NCBI GenBank assembly: GCA_032433765.1
Contig: JAVIAB010000047.1
Location: forward strand, 13,092,107-13,156,106
Direction: 5' to 3'
DNA: 64,000 nt
Source: Megaustenia siamemsis
Taxonomy: Eukaryota > Mollusca > Gastropoda > Stylommatophora > Ariophantidae
The number at the start of each line of letters is the position of its first letter. The first letter of the stretch is position 1. Made by a program: the position numbers and the translations under genes. Shown here in pieces: positions 11,551-21,685 of the stretch. The notes beneath the pieces are model-generated. The model saw only the letters and a list, made by a program, of their open reading frames with translations. It was not told the origin of the DNA and did not search any database.

Positions 11551-11866
11551 GGGGGATTGTTTGGTCTCGAGGCAAGACGCCGGCCTTGAGACAGAGAGGT
11601 TGTGAGTTCAAATCCCGGCTGAACCAGGATTTTTTATTTATAATTTCTCTCTGCGGTAACCACCCCCTGGTCTCAGCAGGGAGACCCGGCTTGAAACGTC
11701 AATTACTCATCGACGAAAAAAATATGAGAACCTCCGGAGACGGAGTTATCTGCCTGTACGACGAGGGACACCTGTGCACACGGCTGCCAGGGAAAAATGG
11801 ATTAACACGCAAAATTCAGTTCCTAGTCTCTAGGGGACTTCACCAGAGGTGAAAGCTGGCGAACGA
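11551..11866 (+). mobile_element. SINE-3 copy
   Basis: The tRNA-like head has TTGGTCTCGAGGCAAGACGC as A-box region and GAGTTCAAATCCC (11604-11616) as B box. The body carries GAAACGTCAATTACTCATCG, GACGGAGTTATCTGCCTG and, near the 3' end, AGTCTCTAGGGGACTTCACC. Matching copies are at 24152-24448 (+) and 42318-42634 (-). The 88-codon frame inside is incidental. Confidence 0.85.
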
Positions 11867-12019
11867 GGAACAAAATCTGAGCAGAGACGAACGATACAAA
11901 TTAAGATCTGCTCAAGTTGAAAAGGCAAAAAAAAAAAAAAAATCATTTGCAAGAGAAAACATTAAGAAAAGCTGAATGCAAACTATAATGTTATACAGAT
12001 CAATTAACAAATATTTCAA

Positions 12020-12290
12020 TTGACAACTTCTTCTGTTTGTTCTTCTTCCTCGTCCTCTTCTTCTTCGTTTTCTTCGTCTACTACTACTACAACAACTACT
12101 ACTATTACTACTACTACTACTATTACTAATACTACTACTACCACTACTACTACTACTACCACTACTACTACTACTATTACTAATACTACTACTACTACTA
12201 CATGTACCACTACTACTACTACTACAACTACTACTACTACTACAACTACAACAACAACTACTACTACTACGATAACAACTTCCACTTATT
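12020..12290. repeat. (ACT)n trinucleotide repeat
   Basis: Imperfect ACT/CTA triplets, with TTC-rich sequence at the left. They give long poly-Thr, poly-Ser or poly-Val frames in several phases, which are repeat artefacts. A 16-base A-tract lies nearby at 11926-11941. Confidence 0.95.
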
Positions 12291-12382
12291 CTACATCTCA
12301 CAATCTTGTGGGTGTTGAGGGTACAACTGCCATGTTTAGTCAACCTTCTTCACTGCTCTCTACTTTCAGTCTTCGGTTTGTC

Positions 12383-12700
12383 GAAAGATAACTTTCATTG
12401 TGCAACATAAAAGATAACCTTCATTGCACAACATAAAAGATAACCTTCATTGCACAACATAAAAGATAACCTTCATTGTGCAACATAAAAGATAATCTTC
12501 GTTGTGCAATATAAAAGATAACCTTCATTGCACAACATAAAAGATAACATTCATTGTGCAATATAAAAGATAACCTTCATTGTGCAGCATAAAATATAAC
12601 CTTCATTGTGCATCATAAAAGATAACCTTCATTGGGCAACAGAAAATATAACCTTCATTTAGTATCATAAAAGATAACTTTCATTGGGCAACAGAAAACC
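12383..12700. repeat. 26-bp minisatellite, about 12 copies
   Basis: The unit is based on AAAAGATAACCTTCATTGTG plus CAACAT. The last units change to TTTCATTGGGCAACAGAAAA, which is continuous with the 3' end of the antisense LINE-G that follows. Confidence 0.9.
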
Positions 12701-13531
12701 CCACAGTGCCCAGGTCTCCTCCTCAGTACGTTTCCCATTATGAAACACGCTCTCCATACACTCCAGTCATTGTTTGGGATTCTCCCTCCACGTTCTTTGA
12801 TGTTATCTTCCCATCTGTTTCTCTGTCAATCTCTCCTTTTCGCTCCTTATACAGTTCCTTGAAGAATGGTCTTTTCTAGACCAGGCAATCGAGATACATC
12901 GACAAACCATCTTATTTCCCATTTCTTCACGATAGTCCAAAGATCATCATGTAATCTGATTGCTTGTTCGTTTCTTGTTTGCGAACTTTTTCATTTACGA
13001 TACGATTAAAGTCATAGATGTCCTAAACCCTGCAGCATCATTTCATCTCTATAGTTTGTGTTTTCTTCTATAGCTCTGCTGTAAAAGTAAAGAGCCACCG
13101 TCCCGCCAAGTGGCGTATAGGGAATATGGTGTTAATGACCATAAATTGTACAGACCTTCAGCACATGATTTTGGGGTAATGTGGTCGGTATTACGCCCGT
13201 GCCGCTTTACTTTCCCAGAAAAAAATCCGGTACCCATTTAAGGCTTGGTGAACACGGAAGCCGTCAGATGAGATCGAACCCTACATCTTGTCCTTTGTGG
13301 TCCAGTTCACTAACCACTAAGCTATCGCGGCTCCCTATAGCTCTGCTGTAGGAGTCCATATTTCCCAATAGTATAGAAAAACTGGTATCAAAAGGTGGAC
13401 ATCAGCCTGATCTTAAAGTCAAGATTGATGTTATCTTTCCAAATAGGTTTTAGCCTTGAATGAGCTGCTGTACTTACGTGTATAAATCTGTTTGTTGTTA
13501 TCAATTCCCGTCCATATATTTTAATTGCGAA
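12690..13531 (-). mobile_element. LINE-G 3' end, split by SINE-1
   Basis: The minus strand encodes, with frameshifts, STAAHSRLKPIWKDNI, LIPVFLYYWEIWTPTAE, LPGLEKTILQGT, NRWEDNIKE and a 3' untranslated end. This is a typical non-LTR C-terminal region. SINE-1 at 13084-13334 interrupts it, and the two LINE halves are collinear once the SINE and one TSD copy are removed. Confidence 0.8.
13084..13334 (-). mobile_element. SINE-1 copy with 15-16 bp TSD
   Basis: A full-length SINE. On the minus strand the A box TAGCTTAGTGGTTA is at 13324-13311 and the B box GGTTCGATCT at 13280-13271, followed by the conserved body and the tail GGCGGGACGGTGG. CTATAGCTCTGCTGTA occurs at 13068-13083 and again at 13335-13350, a perfect target-site duplication. 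This proves insertion by retroposition into LINE-G. Confidence 0.92.
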
Positions 13532-14090
13532 CATCATCATTGAGTGTCGTCCCCGCATCGAAGGTTGGCTACCATGGAGTACCACTCTGCTCTTGCTTTG
13601 ATGATGCAGATTGTCACAGGCTGACTTGTCTATCTGTTTATGTTACTCGTCCACGTTAGCCTTGGTCTACCTCTACCTCTTTTACCTTGTTTTTTTCCTG
13701 TCAAGATTACTTTTAGTCGGCTGCTGAGTCTTTTCACATACCCTAAAATTCTCATTTCTCTTGTTTGAATTGTGTCTAGTAGTTTTTTTAAAATTTTAAT
13801 TGTTTTAATACTTTATCGTTTGTTTTCTTTTCTTTTCTTTCCACCCAATTCTTCCTATTTTTCTATAAATCCACATTTTAAAGGCTTCAATTTTCTGTTC
13901 TGTTTTCTTGTCTTATGTCCATGTTTCTGCGCCATCAGAAATGTTGAGAAGACATAACATTTTGCTATTCTTAGTTTCAGCCCTGGTGATATTTGTTTGG
14001 ATGTTAGTATATTTTTAATGGCATTACAATTTACTTTTTGCCTTTCCTTGTTTGTTTTGTTTATTTCAGTTGTACATTTCCCATCACTGA
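13532..14090 (-). mobile_element. LINE-A 3' end
   Basis: The antisense of the LINE-A carboxyl region runs from ITDNGKCTNEINK near 14085 down to the terminal LRCGDDTQ at about 13545 and a short (ATGATG) tail. It is 5'-truncated and has frameshifts. Confidence 0.85.
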
Positions 14091-15339
14091 ATTGCCAATG
14101 AAGAAAGTGAAAGGAAACCTATATCTTGCCAGGCGTATCAAAATGTGGTGTTGCAGACCCGGTTTGTCCATAATCAACAGCACATTATGTTGGTGATACC
14201 ACGTCTGGTCCGCCTTTGCTTCACTGGTGGATTACACTGTTGATACCAATTTTAGAGGTTAGGTCAGCGTCGGAACCTTTACAATAAAAGTAATCGTCAT
14301 TTATTTCACAGAACACCAAACGGAAACGCTGCTTTAATCTGATCTCAATTGTCCTTTTACGGGCACATATATTTTTAAATTAATTAATAACAATCTACTT
14401 AAAATATAAAAAGAAAATATGTGTCCAGTAATAGATAATTACACGAGTGAACAGCGTGATATGGGCTAAATAACGTCTTATCAAAGGGATTTTTTCGTTA
14501 AGTTCGTAGCTTGTCGTGGTTGCTAGGGTAAATATGACGACCACCAATCAGCTTTTAGAATGTAGAAACCGTGGATGAAAAATAAAAGAAATTAAATTAC
14601 TGGCTGTTTGATGTTATCCTTGCGATCATGGTGGAGTCATAGGCGTCAGCAAAGATACGTAGACTTCGAGTGGATAGAAAGTAAGAAAAGAAGGTACCTC
14701 TTTTGTTCTCTCAAGTTCCACATTCGTCAGTGTCTGATATTGTTCTTCTAACAACAAACATTATTCTGTTGAATTTGTTGTTTTCTGAAATAATTTTTTA
14801 GATGAAATTATTCATGTTTAAAGAGATGGAGTACGAAACTAAAAAAAAAAAATAAGGGGAAAAAAAAGTAAAAGAAAGCGAATCCGGAGACTAGAATTCA
14901 GATTCTAAAGCAAAATTTTTCCAAGATGATTTTAATTTTCCTTGGGGGGTAAAATGGTGGGGGGGGGGGGGGGGGAAGGGGGTGTAGGTCTTAACTGTAC
15001 CTCTTCTCCCATGAGTTCACTTCTTTTTTTTAATTCTACTTCTTGTTCGTCCTTCAGCGTGTATCTGTTAATTGGACATTGTTTCGCTAATTCGGATTTT
15101 TTGTCTCAGGTTGATTTATAACCTGAATTTGACCTCATGGTTCAGACGTGTTGCAATGTCTATTGGTACGAGCGCCTTAAGTCCGTCAATATGTTCTGCT
15201 ACCACATTGCTGTTATTCGCTGCGTTTCCCGAGTTATGAAGGAGTTGTTTGATGTCGAAAGACAAGCAAGGAAATTTTCCTGAGAACCCTTGCATACAAC
15301 TTGGAAGTCTTCTCTCTCTCTTTCTCGCGAGGGCCCACT
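14091..15339. other. Unassigned sequence with G17 tract
   Basis: No frame or family match was recognised in 1.25 kb. It includes A-rich sequence at 14840-14875 and an uninterrupted run of 17 G at 14959-14975. A minus-strand frame of 71 codons at 15199-15414 overlaps the start of DR3 and has no recognisable domain. Confidence 0.5.
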
Positions 15340-15715
15340 ACTACCCATTTTCATCGTCCGCGCTTTAAAGGGCGTTAACTTTGCGTAGATGCGTTGTATT
15401 GTGGCTTGCACCAATACTGCGATATTTGCGCCTTTCAGCCCAAAACATCCGACTACAGTGAGCTTTTTTTTTACTGCCGGGTTACCTTCTCTCCTCGATC
15501 GCTACTTATTGGGTAGAATGGTTAGTCCGCGTGGAAGTGGTGTAGGGTCTTGAGCAACTGTTAATGTCGTAGACCCTAGCGCAAGGTGTTGGCTGTGAGT
15601 CACAGACAACGTACATCCTTAGTGCTGCAGTATGGTGTTTTTGAGTACCGGGTTGTCTTCTCTCTCAATCCCTGCTAACTAGGCCTGATTAGACTGGTTA
15701 GTCTGCTACTAGAGG
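15340..15715. repeat. DR3 dispersed repeat with internal duplication
   Basis: TGCGATATTTGCGCCTTTCA, then CATCCGACTACAG, then CCGGGTTACCTTCTCTC are matched at 57655-57848. The segment around ACCGGGTTGTCTTCTCTC and TTAGTCTGCTACT appears twice here (about 15463-15545 and 15635-15712). The element type is unknown. Confidence 0.6.
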
Positions 15716-15872
15716 CACCACGAAAGGGTAGAGTAGGGTCAAGATTGTTCTGGTTTACAGATCTTGACGCTGGCAAAATCAGCTCTAATGTTATAGTGCG
15801 CCATTGCCTCCGTTGTAGATACAAGCTGTGGGAAAGATCTGTTAGGTCCTAAGTATTTAATACAGACCAAAT

Positions 15873-15939
15873 TAGTAGTAGTAGTAGTAGTAGTAGTAAT
15901 AGTAGTAGTAGTCGTAGTAGTAGTAGTGGTAGTAGTCTC
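15873..15939. repeat. (TAG)n microsatellite
   Basis: About 22 imperfect TAG triplets. The poly-Thr minus-strand frame across them is an artefact. Confidence 0.9.
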
Positions 15940-16047
15940 CTTCAGCCATAGTTGATTAAGGATTTTTGAGTCCCTAAAAAATTCTTCCGCCGTGTGCTCT
16001 CGTTTTCTATGAATCTGTCTGCTTCTTGCTTGAGTTGGAGTTTTTTT

Positions 16048-16188
16048 TAGAGTGTGTAATACCGACCACATTGCCCCAAAAATCATGTGCCAAAGGTCTA
16101 TAAAATACACCAATAACATATGGTGTCCAATAACACCATATTTCCTATACGCCACTTGGCGTGATGGTGGTACTTCACTTTTTACTTT
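16048..16188 (+). mobile_element. SINE-1 copy, 5'-truncated
   Basis: It starts within the body (TAATACCGACCACATTGCCC) and runs through TATACGCCACTTGGCGTGAT to a T-rich tail. The tRNA-like head is absent. Confidence 0.85.
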
Positions 16189-16201
16189 ACAGACACCTTT
16201 G

Positions 16202-16462
16202 TGAGTCGGGATAGCACAGTGGTTAGTGAACTGAGCTATACAGGACGAAAGGTCCAGTTCGATCCTGATCGACGGCTTCTGGGTTCACCCAGCCTTAAAT
16301 GGGTAACGAATTTTTTCTGGGTTAGTAAAGCGGCACGGGCGTAATACCGACCACATTACCCCAAAAATCATGTGCCGAAGGTCTATAAAAATTATGGTCA
16401 CTAACACCATATTCCCTATACGTCATTTGGCGTGACGGGGCTCTTTACTTTTTTTTTACTGG
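16202..16462 (+). mobile_element. SINE-1 copy, full length
   Basis: The A box TAGCACAGTGGTTA is at 16212-16225 and the B box GTTCGATCC at 16257-16265, followed by the conserved body and the tail TTGGCGTGACGGGGCTC with a T-run. It lies 14 bp behind the truncated copy in the same orientation. Confidence 0.88.
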
Positions 16463-17000
16463 CACCCATCTTGAAAACCGAAGAATTGAGGGGATTTTCC
16501 TGAAAGCCCCCCAAACTTAAGACGTCTTCAGGTATGTTAGGTATAAACGGCTGACGTCATTAACAACCGCCCTTGTTTGCGATACTAAAAACGTCACAAC
16601 CTTTTGGTGGGTCCCTCTCAGCGGGCAGCCTTTCATTATAGGTGGCAATGGTTGAACAATGTAAATCTATTCATTGGCAATTTTACGGAATTACTCTAAT
16701 ATGATACGTGATGAAGATTTATTATCTCCCATTGGCCAGTACTGTACAAGTCCGAGAACTCTTCAAACTTCCACTGACCGGAAACGACAAATCGGTGTGA
16801 CTCTTTGTATTGTATTTTGTATTGACCTTGCTAGTTTTTTTTTATATTCATGGGACACACCAGCTAATCTGTGCTAAAATTGTCAAGTTAGAGTGATGAC
16901 CATGTCTCCACAGTGCGATCGTTCGTATAAATCAGGAACCCACCTCCGCTAACAAGGACCCGAGATGAAGACCTTGATGGAAATTGATGAATCAGAAAGA
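16463..17000. other. Unassigned sequence
   Basis: No repeat, frame or family match was recognised. Short frames of about 67 codons are not supported. Confidence 0.5.
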
Positions 17001-17344
17001 TTAAATACATTTCGGTGTAAATCTGATGCCCTGCTAAAATTATTGGATCGGTGGGTTTTTGTTGAGTGTTCAATAGCGCTAGTTCGAACATTGATTCTCA
17101 TTCTTTTAAGAGGGCGTTAAATGGGCGTAAGTTGCGTTTCTTTGTGATGAAATTATGAAAGTTGCGATTTACCTCATATCTGATTAGTTTTCATTGAAAG
17201 GAAGCAAACAGTCAGCTCTGAGTCTGTGATTATTTTTAGCTCGTTTACGGACGGTACGTAGTTAAAAAAAAAAAAAAATGTGGGGCTGGGGAAGCAGGCA
17301 CGATTGAAGCAAAATTTAGACAACAAAAGGTGAGGGGGGGGGGC

Positions 17345-17610
17345 GGGGGTGCACCGTCGCCCCATAGACAAAAAGGTCTCGGTTTCGATTCCCTTCCCAG
17401 GATGTGGGATTTTTTTTATTTCACACAAAATCGAATCCGCGGTTTTATCCTTCTCTGATGCCTGGGGATCGAATCTTGAATCCTTCAAGGATAACGGTAA
17501 AACACTGGAGGTCTAGTGTGCATTCCGCACACGCTAGGACACCCTTGGCAGTAAGAAGTCCCAAAAGAGTAGGCCTAAGATGGTCGCAGCCCGGTGAAAA
17601 AAATTGGTAG
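17345..17610 (+). mobile_element. SINE-4 copy
   Basis: A B-box-like GGTTTCGATTCCC lies near 17381-17393, after a tRNA-like GACAAAAAGGTCTC. Downstream, GGATAACGGTAAAACACTGG and TTCCGCACACGCTAGG with CCCTTGGCAGTAAG match the second copy at 33880-34035. The A box is not clear. Confidence 0.55.
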
Positions 17611-17993
17611 CAAAAAAAATTATGGAAAAAGTTAAAACTCTTGACTGTTCACTTCCGTTCAAATGGAAACTAATCAAACAAATCAAAATGGTGGAACGCT
17701 TCACGTTCTCTCGATCGCTGCAGACAATGCATCTGGGGTTTGATTAATTTCGGCTCTCTGATTGCAATTTTCTGTGTTGAAATCAAAATGATGTTCTACT
17801 TAGCAAATCTGCGCGACGAAGTGGACAAATCTGCATCGCCGAGTACACACAGCAATGTTTCTTTTTACAAGTCAAGTATTGTAAAAGCTACCTTCACCGT
17901 CTAGTGTTGACATGCGGTTTACGTCACATTGTGTGCTGTTCAATGGCCGACGTTGGAATTCTTTGACTCAAGTTATTTACATGTTGAAACGCA

Positions 17994-18266
17994 TTAATGG
18001 ATTGATCCGTCAAGTTGACCGAAGATTTTCCTCTGGGGAATTTGCACCGTGTATCGTTCGTTGTACGCTAACCGCAGGGTCTGTTGTTTGATGTGTGACG
18101 GGGATAATTCGACGACTACCTGTGTGTTTATATGTTCGGTTGGTGTCAAGACCGATGTCCTAACATCATCCAGCGCTATACATTTTTTTGTTCTTAATAT
18201 GACGATAATCTTTTTCGGGAGAACGTGAACTTCCATGGTATATGGTGGAAAGGCGGCAGGAACCAT
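17994..18266 (-). CDS. Uncharacterised 90-codon open frame inside the IR element
   Basis: I do not recognise this frame. The predicted protein begins MVPAAFPPYTMEVHVLPKK, is hydrophilic with no signal peptide or membrane segment, and ends before the left part of the inverted-repeat element. An upstream stop sits immediately before the ATG. It could be a remnant of the element's own gene or chance. The neighbouring DR2 copy at 41.5 kb does not extend into it. Confidence 0.2.
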   Translation of the reverse strand: MVPAAFPPYTMEVHVLPKKIIVILRTKKCIALDDVRTSVLTPTEHINTQVVVELSPSHIKQQTLRLAYNERYTVQIPQRKIFGQLDGSIH

Positions 18267-18286
18267 TGAAGGCTATGTCTGAAAAG

Positions 18287-18655
18287 TGTTCCTTCTTGCA
18301 GTTTCCTCATATTCCAAGTCCGGCTTGTTGCAGGAGCTACTGAGTTAAGTGCTCTGTGCACACCGTGAGCTGTGTGTCTCATCCGTTTTGATCATGTTTC
18401 GATATTCCAATTGTTTACGATGATTGATGATATCGTATGACAGGGAACAGTTGGCTGTGTTCACTTTCTGCGCGGTTTCGCCATATGTCTTTTGGCGTGT
18501 GCTGAGACTGCTACGATGGGGACTACAGTTACCTTTCTTTGTTTGGGAGATGAGATATTAATTCGGATGATTACGCTGGCACGGGTGGTTGAGCAATTAT
18601 GGATTTTAATTCGTTTGCAGTGATACCGGGGCCTTCTATAACCAAATAACCAATA
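18287..18655. repeat. DR2 dispersed repeat, copy 1
   Basis: About 370 bp nearly identical to the reverse complement of 41520-41885. Landmarks include GTGCTCTGTGCACACCGTGA, GATATCGTATGACAGGGAAC and ACGATGGGGACTACAGTTAC. It lies inside the inverted-repeat element next to its right arm, but the copy at 41.5 kb lacks the arm. Confidence 0.85.
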
Positions 18656-18861
18656 ATCAAACCTGAGGTAAATCGCAACTTTCTTAAATCATTACAAAGA
18701 AACGCAACTTACGCACATTTAACACCCTCTTAAGATAGGAAGGACAAGGATGAGAACCATTGGTCGAACTTGCGCTAGTCAACACTCAACAAAAACTCAC
18801 TGACCTGTCCAATAATTTTAGCAGCAATAATTTTGTCAGATTTACAACGAAATGTATTTAA

Positions 18862-19252
18862 AGTAAAAATGACGGTACCTCTAACGTTGGAGTATATTTG
18901 CCTGAATGGCGAGGGACACGGCTGTCTGTTTGAAAAATGCGGGGAAAAAGTTATACATGTATTAAGGCAAACTTCTGTTCTGTGGGACTCGATAGATATA
19001 TAAATTGATGTACGCAAACAAACGAATAACAACACGGAAACAACAAATGTCACGGAAGTAGCGGCGGACAGTGAGTTCGAAACTTGAGGAGGCCTGCATG
19101 AGACCGAACTATTTGGTTAACCGTTTTCATGATAACTGGCAACATAAACATTCCTGCAACTTGCGCTATTTAATTTAGAGCCTCTCAATTATTGCCTTAA
19201 ATTAACATAATTTTAATTACATAATAGTATCTTAGTTCTTCTTCTTCTACAT
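18862..19252. other. Unassigned sequence
   Basis: No repeat or domain was recognised. A 92-codon minus-strand frame at 18775-19053 overlaps the inverted-repeat arm and is not supported. Confidence 0.5.
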
Positions 19253-19533
19253 TTTTTAGCTTCCTGTGGAGTATAGGTCTTCAACATACACTTCCCAAGT
19301 CGTTCTGTTTTTTTGCAATTCTTTTAAGATCATTCGATGTCTTCCCCATCATCTTCATCTCTGCTTCTATCTGTCTTCTCCAAGAACTCCTTGGTCTTCC
19401 TCTTTGTCTTTTCCCCTTGGGATTTCAAAAAGGGTATGTTGTGTAATACTCTCAGTTGGCTTCCGCAGTGTGTGTCCTATCCAGCGCCATCGTCTTCGCA
19501 GTATCTCTTTATCCACTGGTATTTGACCGGTAA
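19253..19533 (-). mobile_element. LINE-E 3' end
   Basis: The minus strand reads GQIPVDKEILRRRWRWIGHT then LRKPTESITQHTLFEIPR and ends in the antisense of GAAGACCTATACTCCACAGG. This is the widespread GHTLRKP-type LINE carboxyl end. It abuts LINE-B head to head at about 19533. Confidence 0.85.
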
Positions 19534-19908
19534 TCACCGGAGTCTGTAGAAATGTGGTTTTACAGAAGAATGTTGAGAATACCATGGGCAGCTAAGAAGA
19601 GTAATGAAGATGTTCTGAGAGAGGTCAAAGCAAAAAGAGAGCTAATTTCCAATATTAGGAAGAGACAATCATCATTTTTTGGCCATGTAATGAGAAGAGA
19701 GCAACTTGAATATATTGTAACAACTGAAAAAAAATTGAGGGACGAAGAGATAGAGGGAAGCAAAGAGAAAAAATAACAGACAGCTTAAGAGAATGGCTTG
19801 GCAGAAGGTCAACAACAGAAATGATAAATAGCTGCCGAGATCGAAAATTGTGGAGAGACATGATCACCTACGCCACTAGGCCCGGTACTTGATGATGCTG
19901 ATGATTTG
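19534..19908 (+). mobile_element. LINE-B 3' end, best preserved copy
   Basis: The plus strand encodes MWFYRRMLRIPWAAKKSNED, then RKRQSSFFGHVMRREQLEYI, and after a frameshift the CRDRKLWRDMITYA block and a GATGATG tail. It is 5'-truncated. Confidence 0.88.
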
Positions 19909-20039
19909 ACTGCTACATTTCCATAATTCTACTAGTAACTTAGTTTAAACTAGTATCTTAGTTACTTGCTTTATAAGTTATGGTGAAAAATGTGATTTTG
20001 CTGTTAATTAAAATCTCATACAGTTTTGTTCAGGTTATA

Positions 20040-20330
20040 TATATATAAATACAACAGCGCAGTGATTCTCACATGAGGGGTAAAGGCATCAAGGTACATC
20101 ACGAAGCTGCTGTAAAGCTGATGGTAATAATGAAAATTTTAAAAAAAGAAAAGTGGTAATGTAACAGCTTTACGTAGGTGAGAAACAAAACAAAAGTGGA
20201 ACGATGTTTCGTCCAAATAGGCCTTCACCTGGGACAACAAACACAAACACAAAAATATACGTAGGTATATACACAGAAATCTAACTACATGGTGATAATA
20301 TGCTAGACTCTTAAGAAAGGAAAATAAGTC
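20040..20330. repeat. DR1 dispersed repeat with hammerhead-like motif
   Basis: CGAAGCTGCTGTAAAGCTGA is followed about 90 bp later by GATGTTTCGTCCAAATAGGC CTTCACCTGG (minus strand: GGTGAAGGCC...GGACGAAAC). The same arrangement occurs at 38605-38790, and the motif alone at 26.5 and 42.1 kb. Confidence 0.55.
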
Positions 20331-20977
20331 ACTTCTCTATGGTCCTGAGCTTGATCAGGTACCGACTGAACTAAAATTAATATGGCCAGCCGACAGGGCG
20401 GGACACAGGTGTGAAATACAGTAGAAGGGGAAGGGCTCTAAAATATATGGAGGTGGGTACAAGAACCCAGACTCTACTAATGCTGGAAACGTTAACATAA
20501 GTTGATTCCCAATAAGTAAATCGACGTGGAAAATAATATTAGCATACCCAAGTGACCATATAAATCTGTGTATATCTGCATCTTTGTGTGTGAACACGGT
20601 AAAGAAGTGCATAAACACAGTCGTACGTAACCATACATTCATAAACGCATACGGCTGCATATACTACCACAAGGCAAATAAAAAAAGTACCAAAAGGTGT
20701 CCAAATGCGCAAGTACACATGCAGACAAAAATGCACACATATATAGCTGCGGGTGCGCATAAAAGTAAGAAATATGTAGCAGATTTCCTATGTATGTGAA
20801 AGCGATATGTTCATGCCTTGTGGGGACAGCGAACCAATTGAGACACTTTATAATTTCTCCTCCACATCGGCACTACTTCTAATGTTTCAATAAAAAAAAG
20901 ATAGAATGTCATCTGATTTGTCGTTCTTTTGTTTGAAATGGAAAAGGGGAGGTAATAGTTGAAATTACCGACCTAGT
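20331..20977. other. Unassigned sequence
   Basis: Short overlapping frames on both strands between 20355 and 20799 have no recognisable domain. No tandem repeat was found. Confidence 0.5.
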
Positions 20978-21160
20978 AAGGGTAAATACAAGGTACAAGA
21001 GGCAGAGGTAGACCAAGAGTAACGTGGACGAGTAACATAAAAAAATTAGACAAGTCAGCCTATGACAATCTGCACCATCAAAGCAAGAGACAGAGCGGAA
21101 TGGCGCTCCATGGTAGCCAACCTTCGATGCGGAGGCGGCACTCGATGATGATGACCTAAC
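20978..21160 (+). mobile_element. LINE-A 3' terminal fragment
   Basis: Sense text: AGAGGCAGAGGTAGACCAAG, GACAAGTCAGCCTATGACAA, CACCATCAAAGCAAGAGACA and the terminal GTAGCCAACCTTCGATGCGG with (GATGAT)n. It serves as the clean reference for the 3' end used in the other comparisons. Confidence 0.88.
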
Positions 21161-21685
21161 TAGTTTTCATACACATTGCAATGTCGATAGATGCGGTTGT
21201 ACGGTTGTAGTAGGTTCTGACCTCTATAGACTTTGACGTCTATTTATTAGTAGCGGCTTGGGTTATATGAACTCTATCACGACTACACTAGGGAATAGGG
21301 TTGCTAGTTGTACACTGACATTCAACTCATTGAGCTGGAAGGTGATAGTGTTATGTATTGTGATTATATATTAGAAGAGTCCTGGTCTCTGTTACCTCCT
21401 CTTTATGCCGGTGTGTTGAATCAGAAAATATTAAATACAAACAGTTCAATACTTTACCTCGAATGCAGACTATTTCCATTGATGTTTATATACTCGTAGT
21501 ATGGAACGTTTAATAAATTCGTAGAGGACTGAAATGTTGGAACCAGCTTCCTACGATATTACAAGCTACCAGCGAGTACTTTGTCTATTCAGTTTGTTTT
21601 TGTCAAGTATTGTCCAGACCTGTATAACATGAATAACTATCATAAGTCAACAGAGAGAACTAAGAGTCAATCAAGAGACCTTTCG
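21161..21685. other. Unassigned sequence
   Basis: Unique-looking AT-rich sequence. A 63-codon frame at 21308-21499 has no recognisable domain. Confidence 0.5.

Larger units (their letters stand above)
17001..18861. mobile_element. 1.86-kb element with long inverted-repeat arms
   Basis: The left arm (17001-17186) and the reverse complement of the right arm (18646-18861) align throughout. Shared runs include TTAAATACATTTCG, GCTAAAATTATTGGA, GTTTTTGTTGAGTGTT, TAAGTTGCGTTTCTTTGT and AAAGTTGCGATTTACCTCA. Small gaps make the right arm about 25 bp longer. The interior holds SINE-4 and DR2. This is the form of a foldback-like or long-TIR DNA transposon. No transposase motif was recognised, and no target duplication is evident at the arm ends. 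Confidence 0.65.

Noticed and set aside
12016..12391. Poly-Thr, poly-Ser and poly-Val proteins on both strands
   Set aside because: Direct products of the (ACT)n microsatellite, open in several frames at once.
13260..13334. Genuine tRNA genes at the A/B-box heads
   Set aside because: No cloverleaf with acceptor stem could be formed by eye, and each head is followed by the same SINE body.
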